Shown here: in pieces, positions 9,426 to 17,113 of the stretch
How positions within the stretch are numbered: the first letter of the stretch is position 1
How the letters are laid out: every line of letters starts with the position of its first letter
Source of the DNA: Rhodohalobacter barkolensis
Lineage (GTDB): Bacteria; Bacteroidota; Rhodothermia; Balneolales; Balneolaceae
Direction of reading: 5' to 3'
Assembly: GCF_002834295.1 (NCBI RefSeq)
Contig: NZ_PISP01000002.1
Location: forward strand, 62,001 to 126,000
Length of the DNA stretch: 64,000 bases
Notes under the pieces: model-generated
What the model saw: the letters and a program-made list of their open reading frames with translations, nothing else
The model's database searches: none
Told to the model about the DNA's origin: nothing
Program-made: the position numbers and the translations under genes

Positions 9426-10796
9426 ATGCTCCTTAAATCAATAGTCAGACTTCTCATTTTATCCGTTATTAGCCTGATTTTTTTATCCTGCCAAACTTCG
9501 GAGATTGTTACCTCAGATGAGTCCGATTCAGATGATATGCCCAAATTGCATCAGATTTTTGAAGAGTCTGAAGTGTTCTCTCAAAGTATGACCGGTTTTG
9601 CTCTTTATGATCCGGAAACGGAAACTATGCTCTACGAAAGGGAGTCCGACCAATTTTATGTACCGGCATCCAATACCAAGATCCTGACACTGTACGCTGC
9701 AATGAATGAGTTGCCGGACACGCTCCCCTCTCTGAGGTACGCAGTTAGAAACGATACTCTCTATTTCCAGGGAACAGGGGATCCGGGATTTTTGAATCCC
9801 AATTTCGAATTTACAGAGGTGTATGATTTTTTAAAGAGTCGGGATGAAGTGATGGTGTTTACGGATCAGAATTATTCGGATGAACATTTTGGTGCCGGCT
9901 GGGCGTGGGATTGGTATCCGGCAGCCTATGCTCCCGAAAAATCACCGTTCCCCATCTATGGTAACATGATGAGACTGCAGACCGAGCAGGTTGCATTGGT
10001 TCAATTGAATGAAGAGACACCAGTGAAGCCGAAATTTTTCGAGCGATATATTGAGCGCGACGAATGGAACGGTGAGGAGATTCAGCTGGTGAAACGTTCA
10101 CAGAGATCAAACGACATTCTGTACACCCCGAAAGCAGATACCGCAAGGCAGGAGCGAAATGTGCCGTTTGTTTATGACAATGATCTTTTTGTAGAGATGC
10201 TGTCAGATACACTGGGCAGAGAGGTTCAATATGCAGAATCTGTAGATCTTGATTTCACGGATACCCTATATGCTACACCGGCTGATTCACTTTACAAGCG
10301 ATTTATGGTGGTTAGCGACAATTTCATCGCAGAACAGCTCATGCTTATGATTTCTGAACAGCAGTTTGGAGAGATGAATACCACTCGGGGTATCCGGTTT
10401 GCACTGGATGAATATTTTGATGATCTGCCGCAACGACCAAATTGGCGTGATGGCTCCGGTCTGACGAAATACAATCTGGTTACGCCACACTCTCTTGTGA
10501 TGTTGCTTGAAAAACTGGTTAATGATTTCGGTGAAGAGAAAGTTCTAAGCTACTTCCCAATTGGGGGAGTTCGGGGTACAATTAGCGGACTTTACAGAGC
10601 ACCGGAAGGGGAAGAACCGTACGTCTATGCAAAAACAGGAACGCTCAGTAATACCACTGCACTGAGTGGATACATCTTTACCGATTCCGGCCGGCGATTG
10701 AACTTTAGTATTCTGAACAACAATTACGTTATCGGTAATAACCAAATGAGACTGGAGATGCAGAAAATTATGGAGTTTATAAAAGAGAATTATTGA
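9426..10796 (+). CDS. dacB: D-alanyl-D-alanine carboxypeptidase/endopeptidase (PBP4 type, peptidase S13)
   Basis: Periplasmic penicillin-binding protein that trims D-Ala from peptidoglycan stem peptides or cuts cross-links. The three catalytic motifs of the S13 family are visible: SNTK (S82-K85, nucleophilic serine), SDN (297-299) and KTG (403-405, KTGTLSNTTALSGY). The protein has 456 residues, typical of PBP4. The N-terminus is a lipoprotein signal peptide (LIFLSC, cysteine 22), so the enzyme is probably anchored to a membrane by lipid. No clear ribosome site precedes the ATG, as is common in this phylum. It stands alone, followed by a repeat-rich spacer. Confidence 0.93.
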   Translation: MLLKSIVRLLILSVISLIFLSCQTSEIVTSDESDSDDMPKLHQIFEESEVFSQSMTGFALYDPETETMLYERESDQFYVPASNTKILTLYAAMNELPDTLPSLRYAVRNDTLYFQGTGDPGFLNPNFEFTEVYDFLKSRDEVMVFTDQNYSDEHFGAGWAWDWYPAAYAPEKSPFPIYGNMMRLQTEQVALVQLNEETPVKPKFFERYIERDEWNGEEIQLVKRSQRSNDILYTPKADTARQERNVPFVYDNDLFVEMLSDTLGREVQYAESVDLDFTDTLYATPADSLYKRFMVVSDNFIAEQLMLMISEQQFGEMNTTRGIRFALDEYFDDLPQRPNWRDGSGLTKYNLVTPHSLVMLLEKLVNDFGEEKVLSYFPIGGVRGTISGLYRAPEGEEPYVYAKTGTLSNTTALSGYIFTDSGRRLNFSILNNNYVIGNNQMRLEMQKIMEFIKENY

Positions 10797-10850
10797 TCTT
10801 CGTCCCCGACAGACCGCTAAAGTCGGTCAATTGGGTTGGTGAGGTTTGAA

Positions 10851-10940
10851 AGAACTCGTGGCACGCCTCAAAGTCGTGCCACGAGTGTTTTTATCACTTT
10901 CAACGTCAGAACGCTTCAAGCAGTCAGACGGATTTGAATT
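10851..10940 (+). repeat. REP-like intergenic repeat, copy A (possible terminator of the PBP4-type gene)
   Basis: It begins with a perfect 12-bp inverted repeat (ACTCGTGGCACG at 10854-10865 and CGTGCCACGAGT at 10875-10886, 9-base loop) followed by GTTTTTAT, so it could also end transcription. The second half contains CGTCAGAACGCTTCAAGCAG. The same two blocks recur, diverged, at 11192-11278. Confidence 0.75.
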
Positions 10941-11063
10941 GGAAATATAATCGGTTAGCCATGGAGTTTTTGTTTGAAATATTGTTCATTGGAATTCGCC
11001 TCTATTCATGTTTACTGCAAGCCAATCCCTCTGTTCGGCGGGCAATAGTGAGCTCTCAACAAA

Positions 11064-11130
11064 CCCGGGGTGAAACCCCGGGCTATATACAGGTCACTCC
11101 TACGGAATTGTTAATTGATAACAATTCGTA
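11064..11130. repeat. Two adjacent hairpins: GC-rich and AT-rich
   Basis: CCCGGGG-TGAAA-CCCCGGG (11064-11082) is a perfect 7-bp stem. It is followed at 11101-11130 by TACGGAATTGTTA paired with TAACAATTCGTA around ATTGA, with one unpaired G. Neither has a U-tract, so they look like intergenic repeat modules, not terminators. Confidence 0.6.
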
Positions 11131-11191
11131 TTTCAGGCGCCTTCCATTTTTTGAGAACAACTAGAAGAGAGAGCAAGAATAAATTTTTGTT

Positions 11192-11278
11192 CTCGTATCA
11201 CGCTTCAAAGTCGTGTCACAAAAGTTTCTGAGACAGGTTCTACGTCAAAACGTTTCAAGCGGACCGACGGGTTTGATT
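11192..11278 (+). repeat. REP-like intergenic repeat, copy B
   Basis: Diverged copy of the 10851-10940 repeat: TCACGCTTCAAAGTCGTGTCA matches the first hairpin region with compensating changes in the arms, and CGTCAAAACGTTTCAAGCGG matches the second half. The hairpin is weaker than in copy A. Confidence 0.7.
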
Positions 11279-11286
11279 AACTATCC

Positions 11287-11329
11287 TCTCCTCTTGAGAG
11301 GAGACAGAAGGTAAATGCGTTCAGCATTT
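11287..11329. repeat. Double-hairpin palindromic module
   Basis: TCTCCTCT-TG-AGAGGAGA (11287-11304) is a perfect 8-bp palindrome. Next to it is AAATGC-GTTCA-GCATTT (11313-11329). The arrangement resembles CT-rich palindromic intergenic repeats and is similar in style to the element at 13323-13434. Confidence 0.55.
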
Positions 11330-11424
11330 CCTTCAGAGGTGTGTTCACTATGAGTCGAGCCTTTCCACTACTTAGTAGAAAATGGGCTCAAGAGGGTACG
11401 TATGAAGCTGGAAATCCGCCTGAC

Positions 11425-11466
11425 GGAATCCGCGAAATCCAGTAATCCATTCAATCCGCGTCTCTA
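11425..11466 (-). repeat. Phased GGATT element abutting a stop codon (copy 1)
   Basis: Read on the minus strand it starts right at the TAG stop of the metalloprotease gene: TAGAGACGCGGATTGAATGG, followed by further GGATT words about every 8-9 bases. It is clearly homologous to the copies at 25543-25577 and 26041-26080. Confidence 0.75.
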
Positions 11467-13215
11467 CTTGACCAATAACATTTTTTTGGAAAGAACAGTC
11501 CGGTCTGTTGTAATCCGGTATACATACAATCCCGAAGCGAGCCCGCTTCCATTAAAATCAACAGAGTAGAAACCGGCTGAGTGTTCTTCATTCACCAGGG
11601 TTTGAACTTTTCTGCCAATCGCATCAAAAACTTCAACTTTTACGGGCTGTGTTTCAGTGATAGCGTATTCAATTTTTGTGACAGGGTTGAAGGGATTGGG
11701 ATAATTTTGAGCGATCAGATCTTCCTCAGGCAGTGCTGATGTAATATTGAGAGTGTAATTGGCAGTGCCGGATCGATTGGTATTTACAATGGCTATGGAA
11801 ATATCAATAAGATCCTCCCATTCCCAGGTTGTTTGCAATGTTTGAATGTCGCTATCAGACTGAAGGGCCAATTGAACTTCAGCACTTCCGTCAGTGAAAT
11901 AACCGATAACACCCAGTCCTACTCCGGGTTCGTCCGATTCAAGAGTAAAAAGAGGTTGCCCGAGAGCCACATTAGAAGGAGACGCGCTCAAAAAATGTGC
12001 AGCTTTACTCCGTAGTGTAAACCCCTGTGTACTGCCCGGAGCCATTCCGATATTGTTCGTTAAATTCGGATTCGGATAGTTTTCCTTGTCCTCAAAACCG
12101 TAATCAAAAAGTGAGTAGACCGGTCCCGCTCCGAGATGCCAAAGCATATTATTCAGATGTTCCCGGCTCAGTTGTCGATTCCTGTTATTCAGTGAAACCT
12201 CAACTGCATCGAAAAAGGGTTTGGTGCGGTCGTCTATAAACTGCTCCCAAACTTCTACCCAGAATTCCATTCCGTACTGCTCGGCAAAATAGAGCATCCA
12301 GGTTATATGATTGTATGCGCCGGGTGTAGGATTGCCGGGTGTACCAAATATGGATTGACTGTTGGGCTCTTCCGAATCAAATCCATCCCGGATATAGTTG
12401 TAGTAATCATTTACGTCGGGGTAGACAATCTCTTCCATGAGCGTGGCATCCATCTCAATCCAGTCCGTACTGCCTGCGCTGCCGTCCCAGCGATTGGTGG
12501 CATATTGGATAGCGTGTTTTATTTCGTGTGCGATGGTTGCGTAGAGCGCTCCAAATACTTGGCCCTCGGGGTGAGTATTTGGCGGGAAGTTTTGAAAATT
12601 GTTGTGAATGGTGATGTAGCTCGTAGATCCGGATGACGTGGTGGTGCCATAGAAATTAATGTTCTCAAAGTAGATCTCATACGGTTCGCTTTGTATAAAA
12701 TCGACAAAGCCGAGCTCTTCAACCTGATATCTGTATGATGAATCAGCGGCTTCTGCGGCCAGGTAAATGTAATCGGGCACACCGGCTTCGATGGTGCTCT
12801 CTGACGGCACGGCGTGATCTCCCTCAGTTTCGTAGTAGAGAATAAAATTACCTTCTGAGGAAATATACTCGTTGAGGTGAGTGGATTCGGGCCGGTTAAA
12901 ATAGGATTCAATTTCTGAAACATCAGAATGAGGTAATTGATCTTTTAAATGGTGAAATTCGGCATGGATGGGAACCGTACATTTGATCGGTCGGTGCTCA
13001 ATGTTATCATTCAACTGCTGATCTGATTCGCCGGATCTATATGTAAACCGAAGCTTTTCAATCAGTGCAGTTTCCCTTGTGATTTCCCCACGATTCAATG
13101 CTTCATCCAACTCTCTGAAGACCGGATGCTGCGCAGTTTGGGCAGAACTGTCGACAGAAACGACGGTTAAGCCAAACAGCAGAAAAAGTAAAATCAGATA
13201 TTTAGAATTAGACAT
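11464..13215 (-). CDS. Secreted zinc metalloprotease-like protein with T9SS C-terminal sorting domain
   Basis: A 583-residue exported protein. The signal peptide ends near SSAQTAQ (residue 28). The centre has an HExxH zinc site (H230-E-I-K-H234, AHEIKHAIQYATNRW) followed by WIEMDATLMEE (252-262), which could supply the third ligand; this arrangement resembles the MXAN_6640-type putative metalloproteases. The last 80 or so residues (QNYPNPFNPVTKIEY to KKMLLVK) are a type A sorting domain of the type IX secretion system, so the protein should cross the outer membrane and be released or attached at the surface. Substrate unknown. It is a single gene with no operon partners. A phased GGATT repeat starts at its stop codon. 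Confidence 0.88.
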   Translation of the reverse strand: MSNSKYLILLFLLFGLTVVSVDSSAQTAQHPVFRELDEALNRGEITRETALIEKLRFTYRSGESDQQLNDNIEHRPIKCTVPIHAEFHHLKDQLPHSDVSEIESYFNRPESTHLNEYISSEGNFILYYETEGDHAVPSESTIEAGVPDYIYLAAEAADSSYRYQVEELGFVDFIQSEPYEIYFENINFYGTTTSSGSTSYITIHNNFQNFPPNTHPEGQVFGALYATIAHEIKHAIQYATNRWDGSAGSTDWIEMDATLMEEIVYPDVNDYYNYIRDGFDSEEPNSQSIFGTPGNPTPGAYNHITWMLYFAEQYGMEFWVEVWEQFIDDRTKPFFDAVEVSLNNRNRQLSREHLNNMLWHLGAGPVYSLFDYGFEDKENYPNPNLTNNIGMAPGSTQGFTLRSKAAHFLSASPSNVALGQPLFTLESDEPGVGLGVIGYFTDGSAEVQLALQSDSDIQTLQTTWEWEDLIDISIAIVNTNRSGTANYTLNITSALPEEDLIAQNYPNPFNPVTKIEYAITETQPVKVEVFDAIGRKVQTLVNEEHSAGFYSVDFNGSGLASGLYVYRITTDRTVLSKKMLLVK

Positions 13216-13541
13216 GTTTTACAACAAAGAGAGATAATAAAGTATTGAAAAATTCGTAATTTTAAGGCTGTGTAAAAACAGGTATTACCTTGAGTTTGAT
13301 TGATGAATTTGATCACTGCGTTCCCCTCCTGTGTAAGGAGGGGACAGGGGTGGTAGCCTAATAAATTTTTGTCTTCAATGTACAGAATTTACTTTTTCAA
13401 CCACCCCTAAATCCCCTCCTTGAAAATGAGGGGACTTTCAGCTGCTTAATTAACGTTTAAAAATCAATCTCAAAATATTTTCCGGCACCGCAAAGTTAAC
13501 ACATAATCACAAGCATAACGACTCCCGTGAATAAAACGTCT
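13216..13541. other. Divergent intergenic region with a TIR-bearing repeat
   Basis: It separates the metalloprotease (minus) from trhO (plus). It holds the palindromic element at 13323-13434; I see no RNA gene in the rest. Confidence 0.6.
13323..13434. repeat. Small palindromic element with about 32-bp terminal inverted repeats (MITE-like)
   Basis: Left end 13323-13354: CCCCTCCT, a spacer, AAGGAGGGGA, then AGGGGTGGT. Right end 13399-13434: the same three blocks inverted (ACCACCCCT, TCCCCTCCTT, then AGGGG). Each end is itself a small hairpin and the two ends can pair over the roughly 45-base core. There is no coding capacity. It may be a non-autonomous element, but no target duplication is evident to me. 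Confidence 0.7.
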
Positions 13542-14531
13542 ATGACCATGAAGTACGAAGTCATTCTCTATTACAACTTTAAACATATTGAAAATCCGGA
13601 ACAGTTTTGCAAGGATCACAAAGCCTTTTTGAAAGGCTTGGGTGCAAAAGGGCGGGTTTATATCAGTGATGAAGGGCTGAATGGTACGCTTGGCGGCACA
13701 CCTGAACAGATGCAGGCTTACAAGGAGTATGTGTGGAGTCTGCCCGGTTTTGAAGACACTGAGTTCAAGTGTGATGAACACGAAACAATACCCTTTGCCA
13801 AGCTGAAGTGTAAAGTTCGTGAAGAGATTGTGGCGCTTCATATGGACGGAGTAAACCCCGAAGATGGCGGTTACCATATGCCTCCTAGCGAGTGGAGAGA
13901 GACGATGGAGTCCGGCGAGGATTATGTAATGATCGACGTGCGAAATGATTATGAATCTAAAGTGGGCCACTTTGATGGTGCAGTAAAACCACAGGTTGAA
14001 AACTTTTTCGATTTCCCAAAGTGGCTCGAAGAAAAAGAGAAGGAGATTCCAAAGGATAAAAAAGTATTGATGTACTGTACGGGTGGTATCCGCTGTGAAA
14101 AGTTTTCCGTTCTGATGAAAAAGAAGGGGTGGGAAGATGTCAATCAGCTTCACGGCGGAATATTGAACTATGCTAAAGAGGAGGGCGGCGAGCACTTTAA
14201 AGGGAAGTGTTTTGTGTTTGATGATCGTCTTGTGGTTCCGGTCAATAAGAACAACCTGGAGCCGGTGGCGCACTGCGAAATTACCGGAAAACCGGCTGAT
14301 AATTACATCAACTGTGCGAATATGGAGTGCAATAAGCTTTTTGTCTGCTCCGAAGAGGGGGCAAGATTAATGGAAGGCTGCTGCAGCGAAGAGTGTAAAC
14401 AGAGCGAATTTAGGCGGCCGTTTGATCCCGAGAATGCCTTCCGCCCGTTCAGAAAATGGTATAATTATTTCGATGATGAATTTAAAGAGAGAGAAGTCAG
14501 CGTGCCCGGTTCGGGTGGTTGCTCCATATGA
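13542..14531 (+). CDS. trhO: tRNA uridine(34) hydroxylase TrhO (rhodanese family, YceA type)
   Basis: Oxygen-dependent hydroxylation of uridine 34 in the tRNA anticodon, the first step towards 5-methoxyuridine or related wobble modifications. The N-terminal acylphosphatase-like UPF0176 domain carries GRVYISDEGLNGTLGG. The rhodanese domain has the active-site loop CTGGIR followed by CEKFS (catalytic cysteine near residue 179). A cysteine-rich C-terminal segment (CANMECNKLFVCSEE and CCSEEC) is typical of TrhO. The total of about 330 residues matches the family. A GTG at 13527 would add five residues; I prefer the ATG at 13542 or 13548. It overlaps the following pseudouridine synthase gene, so both probably serve RNA modification in one transcript. 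Confidence 0.92.
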   Translation: MTMKYEVILYYNFKHIENPEQFCKDHKAFLKGLGAKGRVYISDEGLNGTLGGTPEQMQAYKEYVWSLPGFEDTEFKCDEHETIPFAKLKCKVREEIVALHMDGVNPEDGGYHMPPSEWRETMESGEDYVMIDVRNDYESKVGHFDGAVKPQVENFFDFPKWLEEKEKEIPKDKKVLMYCTGGIRCEKFSVLMKKKGWEDVNQLHGGILNYAKEEGGEHFKGKCFVFDDRLVVPVNKNNLEPVAHCEITGKPADNYINCANMECNKLFVCSEEGARLMEGCCSEECKQSEFRRPFDPENAFRPFRKWYNYFDDEFKEREVSVPGSGGCSI

Positions 14532-15360
14532 GCTGAACCGCACTATTAACATTAAACCCGCTGATGCCGGAAAAACCGTACTCGATTTTTTTGATGAACG
14601 GTTTCCCTATTTAGGGCGGGATATTTGGATCGATCGAATCAATCACGGTTGGATAACTGAAGGTACTCAACCCGTTTCATCAGACTTTACCATAAAACCA
14701 CATCTGCGTCTGAACCACTTTTCACCAAAAGTGAAAGAGCCCGCAGTTGCTTCCGATATTCGTGTGTTGGATGAGACCGACGACTGGCTGGCAGTCTATA
14801 AGCCGGCACCCCTGCCGATGCACCAGGGTGGAAGATATTACAAAAACACGCTTCTCTACATGTTAAAGGAGATGGGATACGATAATCTGAAAATGGTTCA
14901 CAGATTGGATGCGGTGACTTCCGGTGTAGTTTTACTGGCAAAGCACAAAGAGTCGGCTAAAAATTTGAGAGTCGCATTTGAGAGTGGCCTTGTTCGAAAA
15001 GTGTATCATGCGGTTGTGCTTGGAGAGATGACGGAACCGATTACGATTGAAGTGCCTATCCGAAGAAAAAGAGGATTCGTGTTTGAGTGCGGAGAAGGAT
15101 TAACTGGAGCAAAGTCTGCGATTACGAAATTCTTTCCGGAAGAAGTCCAAGACGGGAAAACAGTAGTTCGATGTGAGCCGCTAACAGGCAGAACCCATCA
15201 GATTCGCCTCCACCTAAAATATGCAGGATTCCCCATTGTTGACGATCCAATCTACGGCCCGAACGGAGATGATAGCGGCCAGAAACTACAAAACTCCGCA
15301 ATTAGCTTGCGGAGTTCCGGGATAGAAATTGATGAGTTGGATATTAGAGTAAACCATTAA
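14476..15360 (+). CDS. RluA-family RNA pseudouridine synthase
   Basis: Converts uridine to pseudouridine in rRNA or tRNA. The catalytic aspartate motif HRLDAVTSGVVLLAK and the family segment PLTGRTHQIRLHLKYAGFP, followed by DDPIYG, are intact. An S4-like region may be present in the first 80 residues. The reading frame is open from 14422, inside trhO; tandem ATGs at 14473 and 14476 and a GTG at 14515 are all possible starts, so translation probably depends on the upstream gene. The last 20 or so residues lie beyond the usual family end and are encoded by a hairpin that may serve as terminator for the convergent gene, with which this gene overlaps by 17 bp. The specific RNA position cannot be told. 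Confidence 0.88.
   Translation: MNLKREKSACPVRVVAPYELNRTINIKPADAGKTVLDFFDERFPYLGRDIWIDRINHGWITEGTQPVSSDFTIKPHLRLNHFSPKVKEPAVASDIRVLDETDDWLAVYKPAPLPMHQGGRYYKNTLLYMLKEMGYDNLKMVHRLDAVTSGVVLLAKHKESAKNLRVAFESGLVRKVYHAVVLGEMTEPITIEVPIRRKRGFVFECGEGLTGAKSAITKFFPEEVQDGKTVVRCEPLTGRTHQIRLHLKYAGFPIVDDPIYGPNGDDSGQKLQNSAISLRSSGIEIDELDIRVNH
15292..15316 (-). terminator. Possible terminator for the pilin-like operon, inside the opposing coding sequence
   Basis: AACTCCGCAA and TTGCGGAGTT form a perfect 10-bp stem with a 5-base loop. On the minus strand the stem runs into a short T stretch (GTTTTG). It lies 28 bases beyond the stop of the 15344-16516 gene and within the 3' end of the pseudouridine synthase gene. 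The weak T-run keeps confidence moderate. Confidence 0.5.
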
Positions 15361-16516
15361 TAACATCTTCAAGAAGGCTATCATCTTCTTCAGAGTTACT
15401 ATTGGATGATGGGTTTACGGACGTTTGATATACACTTAACTGTTGAAAAACCCTCCGGGCAGTACGTGAAGCTGCCATATCAGCATATTGTTGAGCCCTG
15501 CAATCATACTGAAGTTTTGCCTTTCCATTAAACTGAATGTCAAATTTGGGAGCATTTTCATTTGATTTTCCGACTAGAACAGAGCCAAAGATTTCCACAG
15601 CACCACTTGAACTCAATGCGAATGCGTTTTCAAAAATAACTAATCCATGAAATTCAGGAGTACCGGCTGTTTGCAGATCAGCTTCTACTTCAACATCTAC
15701 ATTTCCGGAACTTCTAACAATTAAAATACCAGAACCCACAGTATTCCCACTAATTTTAGCAGTGGTATTATCCACAACAAAAACACCGGGATCAGGTATG
15801 CCTGTTTCAGGGTTTACATCACCAAAATCATCTTGATCAACTTTATTTTGCAAATTTGTGTAATCAACGCCGGAAGTTCCGGAGTGCAATGCTTCAATCA
15901 ATGTAACGACATCATTGAAATCCATGTCAGGATCATATCCAAACTTTGAATCTCCATTAATGTTATCAGATTCATCATCTAAATCACTGCCATCTTTATA
16001 CACATCTGAGTCTGATGCCATAACACCCGGCAAATCTTCACATTGCCCTGAAGCATCTCGTCCATCAATAATTTGTCCTTTATTATTTCCGCCACCACTT
16101 ATACCGAAAGAATAATCTGATGCATTATCCATATATAAACCTAATGCGGAATTAATTCTTGGCACTAAACTATTTTCACTTTCATCAAGAAGTAAAGAAA
16201 GTCTCTGTGTTTCACCATTAAATCGACCAACGGAAACCAGTCTGATTTGATCATCTGTACCGGTTTCTTCAACCCCAACGGAGGCCTGGCCACCATCCAC
16301 ATTGAACGTTCTTTGTCCATTTCTCCAATCCGGATCATCGAGCATAGCCCGAATAGCTATTTCTGATCCCATATAGGCAATATTTTGCGCTTGCGTTGCC
16401 TCAGCGTAGTTAGCCGAATGGCCGGCTAAATTGTTCAGCCCACCAAAAACGGATGTTTGTGTGATGCCGAGCGAAATCAACACGCCGGCTACAATAATAA
16501 GCATGGCTCGTCCCAT
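15344..16516 (-). CDS. Pilin-like / PilX-like envelope protein
   Basis: A 390-residue protein of unknown function. It has a single N-terminal hydrophobic helix (residues 4-22, AMLIIVAGVLISLGITQTSV) and an exported, Ser/Asn/Asp-rich body. The middle contains a beta-rich stretch with GSGILIVRSSGNVDVEVEA and HGLVIFENAFALSSSGAVEI, resembling the C-terminal part of PilX-type minor pilins. The start is set by a GAGGTAA ribosome site overlapping the upstream stop codon. It is the last gene of a three-gene set of similar architecture. No G-FTLIE prepilin-peptidase motif is seen, so true processing by PilD is doubtful. No pilus assembly ATPase or secretin gene is nearby. Best called a putative minor pilin-like protein. 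Confidence 0.65.
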   Translation of the reverse strand: MGRAMLIIVAGVLISLGITQTSVFGGLNNLAGHSANYAEATQAQNIAYMGSEIAIRAMLDDPDWRNGQRTFNVDGGQASVGVEETGTDDQIRLVSVGRFNGETQRLSLLLDESENSLVPRINSALGLYMDNASDYSFGISGGGNNKGQIIDGRDASGQCEDLPGVMASDSDVYKDGSDLDDESDNINGDSKFGYDPDMDFNDVVTLIEALHSGTSGVDYTNLQNKVDQDDFGDVNPETGIPDPGVFVVDNTTAKISGNTVGSGILIVRSSGNVDVEVEADLQTAGTPEFHGLVIFENAFALSSSGAVEIFGSVLVGKSNENAPKFDIQFNGKAKLQYDCRAQQYADMAASRTARRVFQQLSVYQTSVNPSSNSNSEEDDSLLEDVINGLL

Positions 16517-16526
16517 AGGAATTACC

Positions 16527-17105
16527 TCATAAATTTAAATTTGGCGGAGTAAACACTCGGTGCCAGGATGATGTTGTGTATTGGTTATTGCGGCCGGTAC
16601 CCTCTCTCGGCTGTACTTCTAAAATAACTTCGATTCGATTAATATCAGCAGTATTTGCTACCGGAGTTGTCAGTGGATTTGGATCTCCAAAACTGTAGTA
16701 TCGAATTTCGAACCGGGTTACGCCTACATTAATTTCTTGTGTATCTCCACCCGTTATCCGAACCAGTGAACGATGGTCTGTGTTGTTTGATCCGGCTAAG
16801 ACATCATCTTCCAGCCTCCAGGTAACGGCTTCAATAGACTCACCTGCATCATTATCTAAATTGGCTTGAAATTGAATTTCATCTTCATCAGCAAAAGCAA
16901 TCGGATTGCTAATCGGGCCCGATACATTATAGCCGATTTTTGGGAAGTCATACTGGATCAAATCACTGATTGCACTCACATGGCTTTGGCTCATGGTATG
17001 CAGGGAAATATCCTGTGTACTCTGACTCATTCTCAAGTTCATGGATACGATAGAGAGCATCAGAAGCGCGGCGATAATAAAACTTGTAACTAAGCCTAAG
17101 TTCAT
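16527..17105 (-). CDS. Pilin-like membrane-anchored protein (PilW-like position)
   Basis: A 192-residue protein with one N-terminal hydrophobic helix (MNLGLVTSFIIAALLMLSIV) followed by a polar, heptad-like helix and a beta-rich C-terminal half (VTRFEIRYYSFGDPNPLT, then INRIEVILEVQPREG). The pattern of a calculated value, an ordering statement and a derivative near the C-terminus is typical of minor pilins of the PilW/GspJ kind, but the canonical prepilin cleavage motif is absent. It sits between the other two pilin-like genes with 8- and 10-base gaps. The function is not known; an envelope fibre or secretion role is a guess from architecture and context. Confidence 0.65.
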   Translation of the reverse strand: MNLGLVTSFIIAALLMLSIVSMNLRMSQSTQDISLHTMSQSHVSAISDLIQYDFPKIGYNVSGPISNPIAFADEDEIQFQANLDNDAGESIEAVTWRLEDDVLAGSNNTDHRSLVRITGGDTQEINVGVTRFEIRYYSFGDPNPLTTPVANTADINRIEVILEVQPREGTGRNNQYTTSSWHRVFTPPNLNL

Positions 17106-17113
17106 AATTTCTC

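Larger units (their letters stand above)
10797..11463. other. Gene-free repeat cluster (667 bp)
   Basis: No convincing gene. The stretch is a patchwork of at least five repeat modules, listed separately: two diverged copies of an 87-90 base repeat, a GC hairpin followed by an AT hairpin, a double-hairpin module, and a phased GGATT element abutting the stop codon of the next gene. Confidence 0.8.

Noticed and set aside
11101-11130. Terminator
   Set aside because: The AT-rich hairpin has no following T-run and no gene ending just before it.
10851-11466. CRISPR array
   Set aside because: The repeats are of different families, not evenly spaced identical repeats with unique spacers, and no cas gene is in the window.
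13470-14273. A 267-codon open frame opposite trhO
   Set aside because: Antisense shadow of trhO; TrhO motifs on the plus strand are intact.
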